A stretch of DNA of 17,426 nucleotides from RGIG250 sp045616885 (GCA_045616885.1 JAZLHS010000158.1:1-17426), one strand, 5' to 3'; counted from the stretch's first letter, positions 1 through 8,200 are shown. Notes: a model not told the origin generated them from the letters alone. Made by a program: numbers and translations.

Positions 1-1552
1 GGCTGCTGTTGCCGATAGGAGCCATGAGTTTCTTCAGTTCCTGGTCGAATGCCAGTACATAGTCAACAATCTTCTGAGCACCCCGGTCTACATCAAGGCG
101 CTTTACAAGTCTGGGATCCTGGCTGGCGATACCTACCGGACACTTGCCGGTGTTGCAGGAATTGCAGCGACCGTTCTCACTGCCGATACAGCCAAGGAGC
201 TGAATGAGGATACGACCGCAGAATACACCGTTTGCACCGAGGCAGATGAGCTTGAAAGCGTCGGCTGCCGCATTGCCGGTGAGGCCGATACCGCCGCCGC
301 CGTAGAGGGGAATCTGACCTGCTTTACCTTGAGCAACAGCCGCCATATAGCAGTCACGAATCTTGGAAACGATAGGATGACCGGTGTGGTCAAGGGAGAT
401 TTCATTTGCTGCACCGGTACCGCCCATGATGCCGTCAAGGAAGAAGCCACCGCAAATCTTGTACGGATCGCGGAGAAGGTTGTTGTATACGGCTACGGAG
501 GTAGCTGAGGCGGCGCACTTGATGGCTACCGGTACCCGGAAGCCGAAAGCAGCATTGAGAGAAAGGTGCATCTTCTGTACCGATTCTTCAATGGAGTACA
601 GACCCTGATGGTTCGGCGGAGAATTCAGAGTGGCACGAGGTACGCCGCGAATTGCCTGAACATGCTCGGCAACCTTTGCGGCCGGCAGGAGCCCGCCGTC
701 ACCCGGCTTTGCACCCTGACCTATCTTGATGAGAACGCCGGCCGGGTCGGTCTTCATGTGAGGCATAGCCTTGATGATACGGTTCCAGCCGAAGTGACCG
801 GAAGCTATCTGAATGAAGAAATATTTGAGATAATCGGACTCCAGAAGATTTACCGGCATACCGCCTTCACCGGAAGCCATGCGGACAGGAAGGCCGCACT
901 TTTCGTTCAGATAGGCAGTTGCTAGAGCGATAGCTTCCCATGCTCTGGTAGAGAGCGCACCGATGGACATATCGGAGAAAATCAGCGGGTAAATCCAGCG
1001 TACCGGCGGAACCTTCTTCGTCAGCTCAAGCTTGCCGTCTACGACCTTAACCGGAATTTCTTTGGAGTCAAGGACACGGCCGAAGGGTGCTCTGATGTCA
1101 AAGGTGTGACGATTGGCATCGAGCGAGGGGTCAGTCATCTGAGAGATACGACCGACGACAATCTTGTCCAGCGTGTGCATAGCGTTGAGATTGGTACGGC
1201 CGCCGCGCTTGATGGGACCGGCATCTCGGGAAAGCAAATCCTTGCGCGGTGCCGGGTTCAGCACCGGCTTTATAGCGTCATTGGGGCAGACACGCTCACA
1301 CATCCCGCAACCGCGGCAGAAATCGGTGAGGCTGGCTACCTGCTTAATGACGGTGCGGACTTCATTCTTCTGCACCGGATTGGGCTGTACTCCCTCGGAT
1401 ACGGTGACAGACTGGCGAATGACTACCGGCTTGATTGCGTTGAAGGTACAGCCGGCTACGCAGCTGCCGCAGAGAGTACACTTGGAGGGGTCATGCTGAA
1501 TTATCCAGGGCAGGTCACTGACTGCAACGTCCTGTACTTTTATTGTCTCCAT
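1..1552 (-). CDS. Glutamate synthase, FMN/Fe-S synthase subunit (archaeal type), partial
   Basis: This is the synthase half of a split glutamate synthase, which makes glutamate from 2-oxoglutarate and ammonia handed over by the amidotransferase encoded just upstream. 517 codons are visible and the C-terminus runs off the left edge; the family is usually only slightly longer, so perhaps 20-40 residues are missing. The N-terminus carries a ferredoxin-like domain with two 4Fe-4S motifs, C25-x2-C-x2-C-x3-C35 and C79-x2-C-x2-C-x3-C89. An FMN-binding TIM barrel follows, with GEGGMP, IKIGQGAKPGDGG, GGTGAA and YGGGGIGLTG segments. A late cysteine cluster (RCNSCNTGKCPVGIA) matches the 3Fe-4S site of glutamate synthases. 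The ATG at 1552 has GGAGG seven bases upstream, inside the preceding gene, which it overlaps by 13 bases. Fusion of a ferredoxin domain to the FMN domain is typical of the archaeal/Thermotoga-type enzyme rather than the large fused bacterial GltB. Confidence 0.9.
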   Translation of the reverse strand, partial: METIKVQDVAVSDLPWIIQHDPSKCTLCGSCVAGCTFNAIKPVVIRQSVTVSEGVQPNPVQKNEVRTVIKQVASLTDFCRGCGMCERVCPNDAIKPVLNPAPRKDLLSRDAGPIKRGGRTNLNAMHTLDKIVVGRISQMTDPSLDANRHTFDIRAPFGRVLDSKEIPVKVVDGKLELTKKVPPVRWIYPLIFSDMSIGALSTRAWEAIALATAYLNEKCGLPVRMASGEGGMPVNLLESDYLKYFFIQIASGHFGWNRIIKAMPHMKTDPAGVLIKIGQGAKPGDGGLLPAAKVAEHVQAIRGVPRATLNSPPNHQGLYSIEESVQKMHLSLNAAFGFRVPVAIKCAASATSVAVYNNLLRDPYKICGGFFLDGIMGGTGAANEISLDHTGHPIVSKIRDCYMAAVAQGKAGQIPLYGGGGIGLTGNAAADAFKLICLGANGVFCGRILIQLLGCIGSENGRCNSCNTGKCPVGIASQDPRLVKRLDVDRGAQKIVDYVLAFDQELKKLMAPIGNSS

Positions 1553-2640
1553 CTTTCTACCTCCAGGTTGTTGTTTACAACGATAGTTTCTCTCTCTCCG
1601 GGGTATATATCCAATGCCACATTTCTGTCGGGCATTATGTAATTCAGTCCAACAACGTCTGAGGACATGCAGACCATGTTATCATCACGGCCGATGACGA
1701 TGGGGCGGAGCTTCTTGCTGTCGCAGCAGGTCATCATACGACCATCCGGCAGACCGGCGATAATGGTGTTGGGGCCGTTGATTTCCAGATGAGCCAGTGA
1801 CTCACGGATGGACAGAAGCACATCCTTGTCCTCACGCTTCTCCATCTCCGTGAAGGGCAGCGGCGTAATAACATGCTTGTAGTAGTTCAGCGGCCACTTT
1901 AGTTCGTGGTGAACATAATGGAGGGTATAGAGGAAATTCTGAGAGTCAGACTCGAAGCCGATATAGCCGCGATTCAGTGATTTCTGCAACTGACTATTCT
2001 TCGTTGTGAAGGTATTCTCGCCGTTGGCGCAGAGAGTGTAGCCCTGCAGGAAGAAGGGATGAGCCGCATAGCGGACGATGGCGTAGTTGGTGTTCTGACG
2101 GCACTGAACGATGATGTTCTTGGCCATGAGGGCACCATTGTCATCCCAGAGACGGAAGTAGGTAGCAATATCGTGGGGATCACCAATCTCCTTCAGGGTC
2201 AGGACATCCGGCCAGAATGAGTAAACATATCCTTCCCCTGCCTCGGTCAGCATCTTGCGAAGAGCCAGTCTGGTGTCCAGCAGCAGCTCTTCCCTATCCT
2301 CAAACTTCTCATAGTGAGCTGGATAGTCATAGCAGCGGAAGATGTAGAAAGGCATGGGAACGATATCGAGACCGGGACGCTTGTCCGGTACCGGAGTCCA
2401 GGAGGACAGCTGCGCGAAGCCAAGGCTGTCCATGTACTCTTCAACCATGCGGGCACCTTCCTTGGTGCAGGCAAGTGACAACAGCGGCTTATCCTTGTAC
2501 GGAGCAAATATGCCGTAAAGGTCCTGCATGACCATTGCAAAACCCGAGTTATCGTAACCCTCCTGCTGGGGCAGCATGAGCGCCAGCGCCTTTGATGGAC
2601 TTACCGGAGTTGTACTTTTAATGGAACCGATTCTACACAT
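1540..2640 (-). CDS. Glutamate synthase, glutamine amidotransferase (class II) subunit
   Basis: This 366-residue protein is a class II (Ntn) glutamine amidotransferase of the stand-alone glutamate synthase domain 1 type. It hydrolyses glutamine and would pass ammonia to the FMN subunit encoded immediately downstream. Cys2 (MCRIGSI) becomes the N-terminal nucleophile once Met is removed. QEGYDNSGFAM (about 26-36) and the later NGE motif in LCANGENTF (about 204-212) fit the glutamine-binding part of the fold. There is no signal peptide or membrane segment. The ATG at 2640 has a purine-rich GGGAG about nine bases upstream and begins directly at the essential Cys, so the start is secure. It is first in its transcription unit, behind a consensus promoter at 2745-2772, and overlaps the next gene by 13 bases, which suggests translational coupling. 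The alpha-domain (domain 3) gene and an NAD(P)H oxidoreductase partner would be expected beyond the left edge. Confidence 0.87.
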   Translation of the reverse strand: MCRIGSIKSTTPVSPSKALALMLPQQEGYDNSGFAMVMQDLYGIFAPYKDKPLLSLACTKEGARMVEEYMDSLGFAQLSSWTPVPDKRPGLDIVPMPFYIFRCYDYPAHYEKFEDREELLLDTRLALRKMLTEAGEGYVYSFWPDVLTLKEIGDPHDIATYFRLWDDNGALMAKNIIVQCRQNTNYAIVRYAAHPFFLQGYTLCANGENTFTTKNSQLQKSLNRGYIGFESDSQNFLYTLHYVHHELKWPLNYYKHVITPLPFTEMEKREDKDVLLSIRESLAHLEINGPNTIIAGLPDGRMMTCCDSKKLRPIVIGRDDNMVCMSSDVVGLNYIMPDRNVALDIYPGERETIVVNNNLEVERWRQ

Positions 2641-2701
2641 AATCTCTCTCTCCCTTTTCTAGCGATTCCTTTTGTTGGCAAATGTTGTTTTTGCTTGCAC
2701 A

Positions 2702-2711
2702 TTGTATACAA
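2702..2711. promoter_or_regulatory. Possible operator palindrome TTGTATACAA in the glutamate synthase leader
   Basis: A perfect 10-base palindrome, TTGTATACAA, lies about 30 bases downstream of the predicted start of transcription and 62 bases before the coding start. The form is like operators of FadR/VanR-type GntR regulators, and the position suits repression by roadblock. No regulator gene is seen in the window, so the assignment is inference. Confidence 0.3.
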
Positions 2712-2744
2712 ACAGTATAATTATGCATAACAAATTGCGGTTTT

Positions 2745-2772
2745 ATTATAGTTTATGCAGGAATTTTGTCAA
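2745..2772 (-). promoter_or_regulatory. Sigma-A-type promoter of the glutamate synthase genes
   Basis: On the minus strand a perfect -35 TTGACA (2767-2772) and a perfect -10 TATAAT (2745-2750) are separated by 16 bases. Transcription would start near 2738, leaving a leader of about 98 bases before the amidotransferase ATG at 2640. The promoter lies just below the strong terminator at 2815-2846, so the unit looks insulated from upstream transcription. Confidence 0.8.
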
Positions 2773-2793
2773 TTGTCCGCAATTATGTATTCA

Positions 2794-2803
2794 GTATTAA
2801 TAC
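2794..2803. promoter_or_regulatory. AT-rich palindrome GTATTAATAC upstream of the glutamate synthase -35 box
   Basis: GTATTAATAC is a perfect palindrome 21 bases upstream of the -35 element, in the place where an activator such as a LysR-type regulator would bind. It sits between the terminator and the promoter. A 10-base AT-rich palindrome can arise by chance, so this is weak. Confidence 0.2.
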
Positions 2804-2814
2804 AAAACACAGAA

Positions 2815-2846
2815 AAAAGGGTACCATCTCACAATGGTACCCTTTT
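2815..2846 (-). terminator. Strong intrinsic terminator, likely bidirectional
   Basis: AAAAGGGTACCAT and ATGGTACCCTTTT form a perfect 13-bp stem around a 6-base loop. On the minus strand the stem runs into six T residues; on the plus strand it runs into TTTTATTTTT. It lies just after the possible small ORF at 2862-3005 and just above the glutamate synthase promoter, separating that unit from the pyrimidine operon. Confidence 0.85.
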
Positions 2847-2861
2847 ATTTTTGATTATTCA

Positions 2862-3005
2862 CTACCGAGAAAGCACTTTTTCAGCAGTCTCAGCACGCTG
2901 TTTTGAAGGTGATACTGTATACAACGCAGCATTGAAACCTAGCATTTCAAATAAAGCACGGTTTATTTTTTCTATTTTAAAAAAATGTTTGATTTCAAAC
3001 ACCAT
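2862..3005 (-). CDS. Possible 47-residue small protein, or remnant of a longer one
   Basis: An ATG at 3005 opens a 47-codon frame ending in TAG at 2862-2864, sixteen bases before a strong terminator. The product begins MVFEIKHFFK and ends QRAETAEKVLSR. It has a believable amphipathic, charged composition with no low-complexity bias, which is why I list it. No good Shine-Dalgarno sequence precedes the ATG; the nearest is GAGG about 15 bases away. The frame continues upstream of the ATG through ten sense codons to a TGA at 3033-3035. Above that the same frame is open for about 36 more codons, with an internal ATG at 3104. The segment could therefore be two tiny ORFs, or a decayed gene split by one stop codon. 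I do not recognise the sequence. Confidence 0.3.
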   Translation of the reverse strand: MVFEIKHFFKIEKINRALFEMLGFNAALYTVSPSKQRAETAEKVLSR

Positions 3006-3135
3006 CAAAAAGGAACAGCCTCTATAATAAAGTCAATAATCTTTTACCATCCATATGCCATCACGCGTACCATTCGCTCTGACTACGAAGCCTTTTTCAT
3101 GCATTTTAACAGTAGATTGTAAACAAATAATGCAA

Positions 3136-3172
3136 AAAGGTCATAACCGCCACGCTGGCAGTTATGACCTTT
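3136..3172 (-). terminator. Terminator hairpin downstream of pyrD
   Basis: AAAGGTCATAAC and GTTATGACCTTT form a perfect 12-bp stem. A GCCA/TGGC extension lies inside it, closing on a 3-base loop. The minus-strand tail is T-rich but short (TTTTTGCATTATTTG). This is the first substantial terminator-like hairpin after the pyrD stop at 3297, apart from the GC-rich repeat at 3201-3240, so it probably ends the pyrimidine operon. Confidence 0.65.
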
Positions 3173-3200
3173 CTTTTTGGACAAATATGTTGTCTATTAC

Positions 3201-3240
3201 CCCTCCGGCACTTCGTGCCACCTCCCCTAAAGGGGAGGCT
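3201..3240. repeat. Double GC-rich palindrome, candidate dispersed intergenic repeat
   Basis: Two back-to-back hairpins are packed into about 33 bases: GGCAC-TTC-GTGCC (3207-3219) and CCTCCCC-TAAA-GGGGAGG (3221-3238), followed by CTTT. They are far more GC-rich than the surrounding spacer. The layout is like REP/BIME-type palindromic repeats scattered between genes of many Firmicutes. The plus-strand order (GGAGG then CTTTG) would also allow weak terminator activity. Only one copy is seen here, so its repeat status rests on resemblance. Confidence 0.5.
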
Positions 3241-3296
3241 TTGCATCGTCTATCTGACGGTCATCTCGGAGAGAATAAAATTAAAGTGAATCGCAA

Positions 3297-4214
3297 TTAT
3301 GCCTGCAATGCCCCTACCAGCTCGTTGACATGAGCAATCTTCTGCTCGTCAAGATAAGCGGCAATACCGTCAGCAATCTTCATAGTCGCGGACGGATCCA
3401 CAAAGTTTGCCGTGCCTACTACGACAGCCGAGGCACCGGCAAGCAGGAACTCAATGGCATCCTCAGCAGTAGAGATACCGCCCATGCCAAGGACAGGAAT
3501 ATTAACTGCTTTAGCTACCTGCCAGACCATCCGCAGAGCTACCGGCTTCACACAGGGACCGGAGAGACCGCCGGTTATATTGCCAAGAACAGGCTTCTTC
3601 GTCCTGATGTCGATGGCCATACCCATGAGGGTATTGATGAGGGACACGGCATCTGCACCGGCTTCCTCAACAGCCTTTGCCATCATGACGATATCGGTGA
3701 CATTGGGTGACAGCTTCAGAATGACCGGCTTCTTTGTGTGAGCCTTGGCAGCCCGAACAACAGCGGAAGCTGCTGCAGGGTCGGTACCGAAGACGATGCC
3801 CCCCTCTTTGACATTGGGGCAGGAAACATTCAGCTCGATAGCGGCCACGCCGTCAACATCAAGCATCTCTGCTAACGTACCGTAGTCCTCAGTAGTGCTG
3901 CCGGAGATATTGACGATTACATTCATGTTGTACTTTTTCAGGCGCGGGAGGGTCTCCTTCAGGAAGACCTCGGCACCGGGGTTCTCCAAACCGATGCAGT
4001 TCAGCATACCGGCCGGAGTCTCAGCGATACGGACACCGTCGTTGCCGCGACGAGGCAGAAGGGTGGTTCCCTTCACCATTACGCCGCCCAGTCGCTCCAA
4101 ATCAACAAAATCGGCAAATTCCTCACCGAAGCCGAAGGTGCCGGAAGCTGTGAGGATAGGGGTGTTCATATGAATGCCGCAAATGTCTATAGCAAGACGC
4201 GGATCGTAGGTCAT
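3297..4214 (-). CDS. pyrD: Dihydroorotate dehydrogenase B, catalytic subunit
   Basis: This is the class 1B dihydroorotate dehydrogenase FMN subunit (305 residues), which oxidises dihydroorotate to orotate and passes electrons through PyrK to NAD+. It is a TIM-barrel protein. It has the N-terminal TPILTASGTFGFG segment, the VKGTT flavin-contact lysine (about K48), and NVSCPNV with the catalytic-base cysteine at about 132, which marks class 1 enzymes. SLINTLMGMAID and VLGMGGIST follow near the phosphate-binding end. An in-frame ATG lies 14 codons further upstream, but I chose 4214. It has AGGAGG seven bases before it, gives the usual N-terminus (MTYDPRLAIDICG), and overlaps the pyrK stop in an ATGA arrangement (4211-4214). 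It is the last gene of the operon. Confidence 0.93.
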   Translation of the reverse strand: MTYDPRLAIDICGIHMNTPILTASGTFGFGEEFADFVDLERLGGVMVKGTTLLPRRGNDGVRIAETPAGMLNCIGLENPGAEVFLKETLPRLKKYNMNVIVNISGSTTEDYGTLAEMLDVDGVAAIELNVSCPNVKEGGIVFGTDPAAASAVVRAAKAHTKKPVILKLSPNVTDIVMMAKAVEEAGADAVSLINTLMGMAIDIRTKKPVLGNITGGLSGPCVKPVALRMVWQVAKAVNIPVLGMGGISTAEDAIEFLLAGASAVVVGTANFVDPSATMKIADGIAAYLDEQKIAHVNELVGALQA

Positions 4215-4978
4215 GCGAAAACCTCCTCCCCTCGGAATACCGGACCGTCCTGACATACATGGAGACGACGGCCGTCAGTGCTGTCAATATTGCAGGAGAG
4301 GCAGGCACCGAGACCGCAGGCCATGCGTTTCTCCAAAGATACCTCGCAGGGCACGCCCTGCTCACGGCATATCTCAAAGGTCTTCTTCATCATGATTTCC
4401 GGTCCGCAGACTGCTACACGGTCATACTTGCCGGTAGCAAGAAGCTCCGGCAGTACCGCTACGGTAAAGCCTTTGGTGCCGAGAGAGCCGTCATCGGTAG
4501 TGATGTGCATGGCATCTACAGCCGGCTCGTAATATTTTGTCCAGAAAAGCTCTGCTGCATTGCGTCCGCCGAGAAGTGCCTCACACTTTTCCAGCCGCTC
4601 AGCCAAAAACTTCACCGGAGCCAGACCCATGCCGCCGCCGACAATGAGAACACGACCGGCGGAGGTGTCAAAGCCGTGACCCAAAGGTCCGAGGATGGAG
4701 AGGCTGTCCCCTGCCCGATACTCGGTGAGCCTCTTTGTTCCCTTACCGAGAATGCGGTAAAACAGCTCAACAGTTCCCTGCTCCACATCTGCCCCGGCTA
4801 TGCCCAGCGGACGGCGAAGGAGCAAACCTGCTCCCTCTACCAGCACCTGTACGAACTGACCGGGGTTTGCTGCCTCGGCCAGCTTTGGGGCCTTAACCGT
4901 GATGTGCCATACTCCATCGGAAACCTTTACATTTTCTATTACTTCAGTAATATGGTTTTCTTTTTTAGTTTCAGGCAA
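4211..4978 (-). CDS. pyrK: Dihydroorotate dehydrogenase B, electron transfer subunit
   Basis: PyrK is the FAD and 2Fe-2S subunit that links PyrD to NAD+. It belongs to the ferredoxin-NADP+ reductase superfamily. Visible landmarks are NPGQFVQV and LLRRPLGIAG (FAD binding), VLIVGGGMGLAPV (nucleotide binding), VAVCGPEIMM, and a C-terminal 2Fe-2S cluster C221-x4-C226-x2-C229-x12-C242. The frame is open to an ATG at 4999 and further to 5038. A GGAGG inside that extension favours a TTG start at 4978, about 11 bases below it. This gives 255 residues, the usual family length, and an 8-base overlap with the end of carB. The ATG at 4999 remains an alternative. The stop overlaps the pyrD start (ATGA), consistent with the two proteins forming a complex. 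Confidence 0.9.
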   Translation of the reverse strand: MPETKKENHITEVIENVKVSDGVWHITVKAPKLAEAANPGQFVQVLVEGAGLLLRRPLGIAGADVEQGTVELFYRILGKGTKRLTEYRAGDSLSILGPLGHGFDTSAGRVLIVGGGMGLAPVKFLAERLEKCEALLGGRNAAELFWTKYYEPAVDAMHITTDDGSLGTKGFTVAVLPELLATGKYDRVAVCGPEIMMKKTFEICREQGVPCEVSLEKRMACGLGACLSCNIDSTDGRRLHVCQDGPVFRGEEVFA

Positions 4979-7900
4979 GATCGTCACCGCCTCCAACATA
5001 ATCCTGTACTGCCAGAGAGTAAACGAGACGGCGCTCACGCATGAAGGTCAATACCCGCAGTACCTCCCAAGCGGTATCAAGGGAAGTCAGGCAGGCAATG
5101 CCGTGCTCGACGGTAGCACGGCGAATCTTGAAGCCGTCATTTGCGGAGTGTTTACCCTGAGTCAGTGTGTTAATGACCAGATTTATCCGGCCCTGCTTAA
5201 TCATCTGAATAATATCGGCACTGCGCTGATGCACCTTGCCTACCACCTGAGCGTTGATGCCCATAGTGGCGATGGCCTTGGCCGTACCTTCGGTAGCCAC
5301 CAGATTGAAGCCGATGTCGTAGAAGGCCTTGGCCAGCTGCTTCATCTCTTCCTTGTCCTTATCAGCCACGGTAATGAGAATGCAGCCGTGGACAGGAATA
5401 TTCATACCGGCGCCGACCATTGCCTTGTAGAGAGCCCGGGCGTAGTGGTAGTCGATACCCATGACCTCGCCGGTGGACTTCATTTCAGGTCCGAGGGCGA
5501 TGTCCACATCGGTCATCTTGGCGAAGGAGAATACCGGAGCCTTTACTGCCACGTATGGACGGAAGTCAACAAGGCCGGACTTGTATCCCTGCTGAGCCAG
5601 CGTCTCACCCATAGCAACCCGAGTGGCTACATTGACCATCTTCACATCGGTTATCTTGCTGAGGAATGGTACGGTACGGCTGGAGCGTGGATTTACCTCT
5701 ATGATGTATACTTCGTCATTTACTACGACGAACTGAATATTCAGCAGACCCTTGACATGGAGATTTGTAGCCAGACGCTTCGTGTAGTCGATGATAGTGA
5801 AAATGACCTTGGAGGAAAGAGTCTGGGGCGGATATACGGCGATACTGTCACCGGAGTGAACACCGGCACGCTCGACGTGCTCCATGATACCGGGGATGAC
5901 TACATCGACACCGTCGGAGATAGCATCTACCTCGACCTCGGTACCTTCCATGTAGCGGTCAACAAGGACAGGATGGTCAGGAGTTACCTTTACGGCTCTG
6001 CCCATGTAGTCCCTGAGTTCTTCTTCGTTGTAGACTATCTCCATAGCACGACCGCCCAGAACATAAGACGGGCGAACCATGCAGGGATAGCCGATGCGGG
6101 CGGCAGCGTCGAAGGCCTCCTGAACGGTGGTAACACTGGCACCCTGCGGGCGGGGAATATTGGTCTCGGTGAGGACTTCGTCAAAGCGCTCTCTGTCCTC
6201 GGCCCGGTCGATATCATCAACAGAAGTACCGAAAACCTTTACGCCGGCAGCCTCAAGGGAAGCGGCCAGATTGATGGCGGTCTGACCGCCGAACTGAACG
6301 ATAACGCCCTCCGGCTTCTCTTTGTCTACGATGTTCAAAACATCTTCGGTGGTGAGAGGCTCGAAGTAGAGGCGATCGGAAATATCGAAGTCGGTGGAGA
6401 CCGTCTCCGGGTTGTTGTTTATGATGATAGCTTCGATACCCATCTCCCGGAGAGCCCAAACGGAGTGAACGGAGCAATAGTCAAACTCTACACCCTGACC
6501 GATGCGTATGGGGCCTGAGCCGAGAACGATGACCTTGCGGGCATTGCTGGTCTGTACCTCATCCTCCTCCGCATGGAAGGTAGAGTAGTAGTACGGAGTG
6601 GCGGCTTCAAACTCAGCGGCACAGGTATCTACCATCTTGTAGCAGGGCAGAATTCCTGCGTTCTTTCGCTGCTGACGGATATCGGCAATAGGCTTCTCGG
6701 TTATCTCGGCGATGGAGCGGTCAGCCAGACCTACATCCTTCGCCCGGCGGAGAAGGTCATCGGTAAGAGGCATCTGCTCAAGGAGATTTTCCACATCGGT
6801 AATGGACTTTATCTTCCGGAGGAACCACTTATCTATTTTGGTTATCTCATGGATTTCATCGACGCAGGCAATACCGCGGCGCAGAGCCTCGGCAATGACG
6901 AAAATACGCTCGTCGTTTATCTGCATCAGGTGCTTCTTGATGGTCTCCCAATCCCAGTCTTCCATGAAATCCATGTGAAGACGATGAACGCCGATTTCCA
7001 AGGAGCGGACTGCCTTCAGGAGAGCTCCCTCGAAGTTCCGATCAATGGACATGACTTCACCGGTAGCCTTCATCTGCGTGCCGAGAGTGTGGTCGGCGTA
7101 GACGAACTTATCAAAGGGCCAGCGGGGGAACTTTACTACGCAGTAGTCAAGAGCCGGCTCAAAGCAGGCCTTTGTCTTCTGAGTAACAGCGTTGGTAATC
7201 TCGTCAAGGGTGTAGCCGATAGCAATCTTGGCCGACACCTTGGCAATAGGATAGCCGGTAGCCTTGGAAGCCAATGCCGAGGAGCGGGATACTCGAGGAT
7301 TTACCTCGATGACGTAGTAACGCTCGCTGTTGGGGTCGAGGGCATACTGAGCGTTGCAGCCGCCTTCGATACCCAGCTCGCGGATGATGCGGATACTGGC
7401 GGAGCGGAGCATCTGATACTCGCTGTCAGTCATGGTCTGAGAAGGAGCCACGACGATGCTGTCACCGGTGTGGACGCCTACCGGGTCGAGGTTTTCCATG
7501 TTGCAGATAGTAATGCAGTTGTCGTTGCCGTCACGCATTACTTCATACTCTATTTCCTTCCAGCCGGCCACGCTGCGCTCAATGAGTACCTGACCAATCA
7601 TGGAGTATTTCAGACCCTTGATGACGATATCGGTCAGTTCCTCTTCATTGTCGGCAATGCCGCCGCCGGTGCCGCCCATAGTGTAGGCCGGGCGGACGAT
7701 GATAGGATAGCCGATTTCATTGGCAAAGCTTACCGCCGAAGCAACATCCTCTACGATGGCACTTTCGGGGATAGGCTCGCCCAGCTTCTGCATGGTCTCC
7801 TTGAACAGCTCGCGGTCTTCGGCTTTCTTTACAGCCATGAGCGGAGTACCAAGCAGCTCACATTCATACTTTTCCAGTACGCCCCGCTCGGCCAGCTGAA

Positions 7901-8198
7901 CAGCCAGATTCAGACCGGCCTGACCGCCGAGAGTCGCCAGCAGGCCGTTGGGACGCTCCTTGGCGATTATTTCTTCAAGGAATTCAGGGGTCAGCGGCTC
8001 GATGTAGACACGGTCAGCGATGTTGGTATCGGTCATGATGGTAGCCGGATTTGAATTGACCAGTACTACCTCGAGACCTTCTTCCTTCAGGGCGCGGCAG
8101 GCTTGAGAGCCTGCGTAGTCAAACTCAGCCGCCTGTCCGATGATTATAGGGCCGGAGCCGATGACCATTACTTTTTTCAGATATTCTTTCTTTGGCAT
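4971..8198 (-). CDS. carB: Carbamoyl phosphate synthetase, large subunit
   Basis: CarB makes carbamoyl phosphate from ammonia supplied by CarA, bicarbonate and two ATP. The protein is full length (1075 residues). It shows the expected internal duplication: VMVIGSGPIIIGQAAEFDY at the N-terminus and VIVLGSGPIRIGQGVEFDY at about residue 555 open the two synthetase halves. Each half has an ATP-grasp domain with a conserved VRPAY or VRPSY strand and an IEVNPR metal-binding motif. The C-terminal 140 or so residues form the methylglyoxal-synthase-like allosteric domain (VHGCILITVADKDKEE onward). The ATG at 8198, with GGTGG five bases upstream, gives MPKKEYLKKVMVIG. A GTG three codons earlier, overlapping carA, is possible. 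It starts two bases after the carA stop. The Fe-S-free, fully conserved sequence shows no sign of decay. Confidence 0.96.
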   Translation of the reverse strand: MPKKEYLKKVMVIGSGPIIIGQAAEFDYAGSQACRALKEEGLEVVLVNSNPATIMTDTNIADRVYIEPLTPEFLEEIIAKERPNGLLATLGGQAGLNLAVQLAERGVLEKYECELLGTPLMAVKKAEDRELFKETMQKLGEPIPESAIVEDVASAVSFANEIGYPIIVRPAYTMGGTGGGIADNEEELTDIVIKGLKYSMIGQVLIERSVAGWKEIEYEVMRDGNDNCITICNMENLDPVGVHTGDSIVVAPSQTMTDSEYQMLRSASIRIIRELGIEGGCNAQYALDPNSERYYVIEVNPRVSRSSALASKATGYPIAKVSAKIAIGYTLDEITNAVTQKTKACFEPALDYCVVKFPRWPFDKFVYADHTLGTQMKATGEVMSIDRNFEGALLKAVRSLEIGVHRLHMDFMEDWDWETIKKHLMQINDERIFVIAEALRRGIACVDEIHEITKIDKWFLRKIKSITDVENLLEQMPLTDDLLRRAKDVGLADRSIAEITEKPIADIRQQRKNAGILPCYKMVDTCAAEFEAATPYYYSTFHAEEDEVQTSNARKVIVLGSGPIRIGQGVEFDYCSVHSVWALREMGIEAIIINNNPETVSTDFDISDRLYFEPLTTEDVLNIVDKEKPEGVIVQFGGQTAINLAASLEAAGVKVFGTSVDDIDRAEDRERFDEVLTETNIPRPQGASVTTVQEAFDAAARIGYPCMVRPSYVLGGRAMEIVYNEEELRDYMGRAVKVTPDHPVLVDRYMEGTEVEVDAISDGVDVVIPGIMEHVERAGVHSGDSIAVYPPQTLSSKVIFTIIDYTKRLATNLHVKGLLNIQFVVVNDEVYIIEVNPRSSRTVPFLSKITDVKMVNVATRVAMGETLAQQGYKSGLVDFRPYVAVKAPVFSFAKMTDVDIALGPEMKSTGEVMGIDYHYARALYKAMVGAGMNIPVHGCILITVADKDKEEMKQLAKAFYDIGFNLVATEGTAKAIATMGINAQVVGKVHQRSADIIQMIKQGRINLVINTLTQGKHSANDGFKIRRATVEHGIACLTSLDTAWEVLRVLTFMRERRLVYSLAVQDYVGGGDDLA

Positions 8199-8200
8199 GA

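Noticed and set aside
2913..2922. A second TGTATACA-type palindrome in the spacer, resembling the candidate operator at 2702-2711
   Set aside because: It falls inside the possible small ORF, far upstream of the glutamate synthase promoter and beyond a terminator. The match is shorter, so it is likely chance.
3033..3035. In-frame TGA between the two short ORFs as a selenocysteine codon
   Set aside because: I see no convincing SECIS-like hairpin directly after the TGA and no known selenoprotein context, so decay or chance is simpler.
2755..3333. Plus-strand open frames of about 90 codons in the spacer between pyrD and the glutamate synthase genes
   Set aside because: They run through the terminator hairpins and the palindromic repeat and have no ribosome binding site. 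Their composition is not protein-like.
4899..8054. Long plus-strand open frames opposite carB (539 and 493 codons) and similar ones opposite pyrC, carA and pyrB
   Set aside because: They are antisense shadows of strongly conserved genes, created by the codon bias of the minus strand. They lack family-like sequence and ribosome binding sites.
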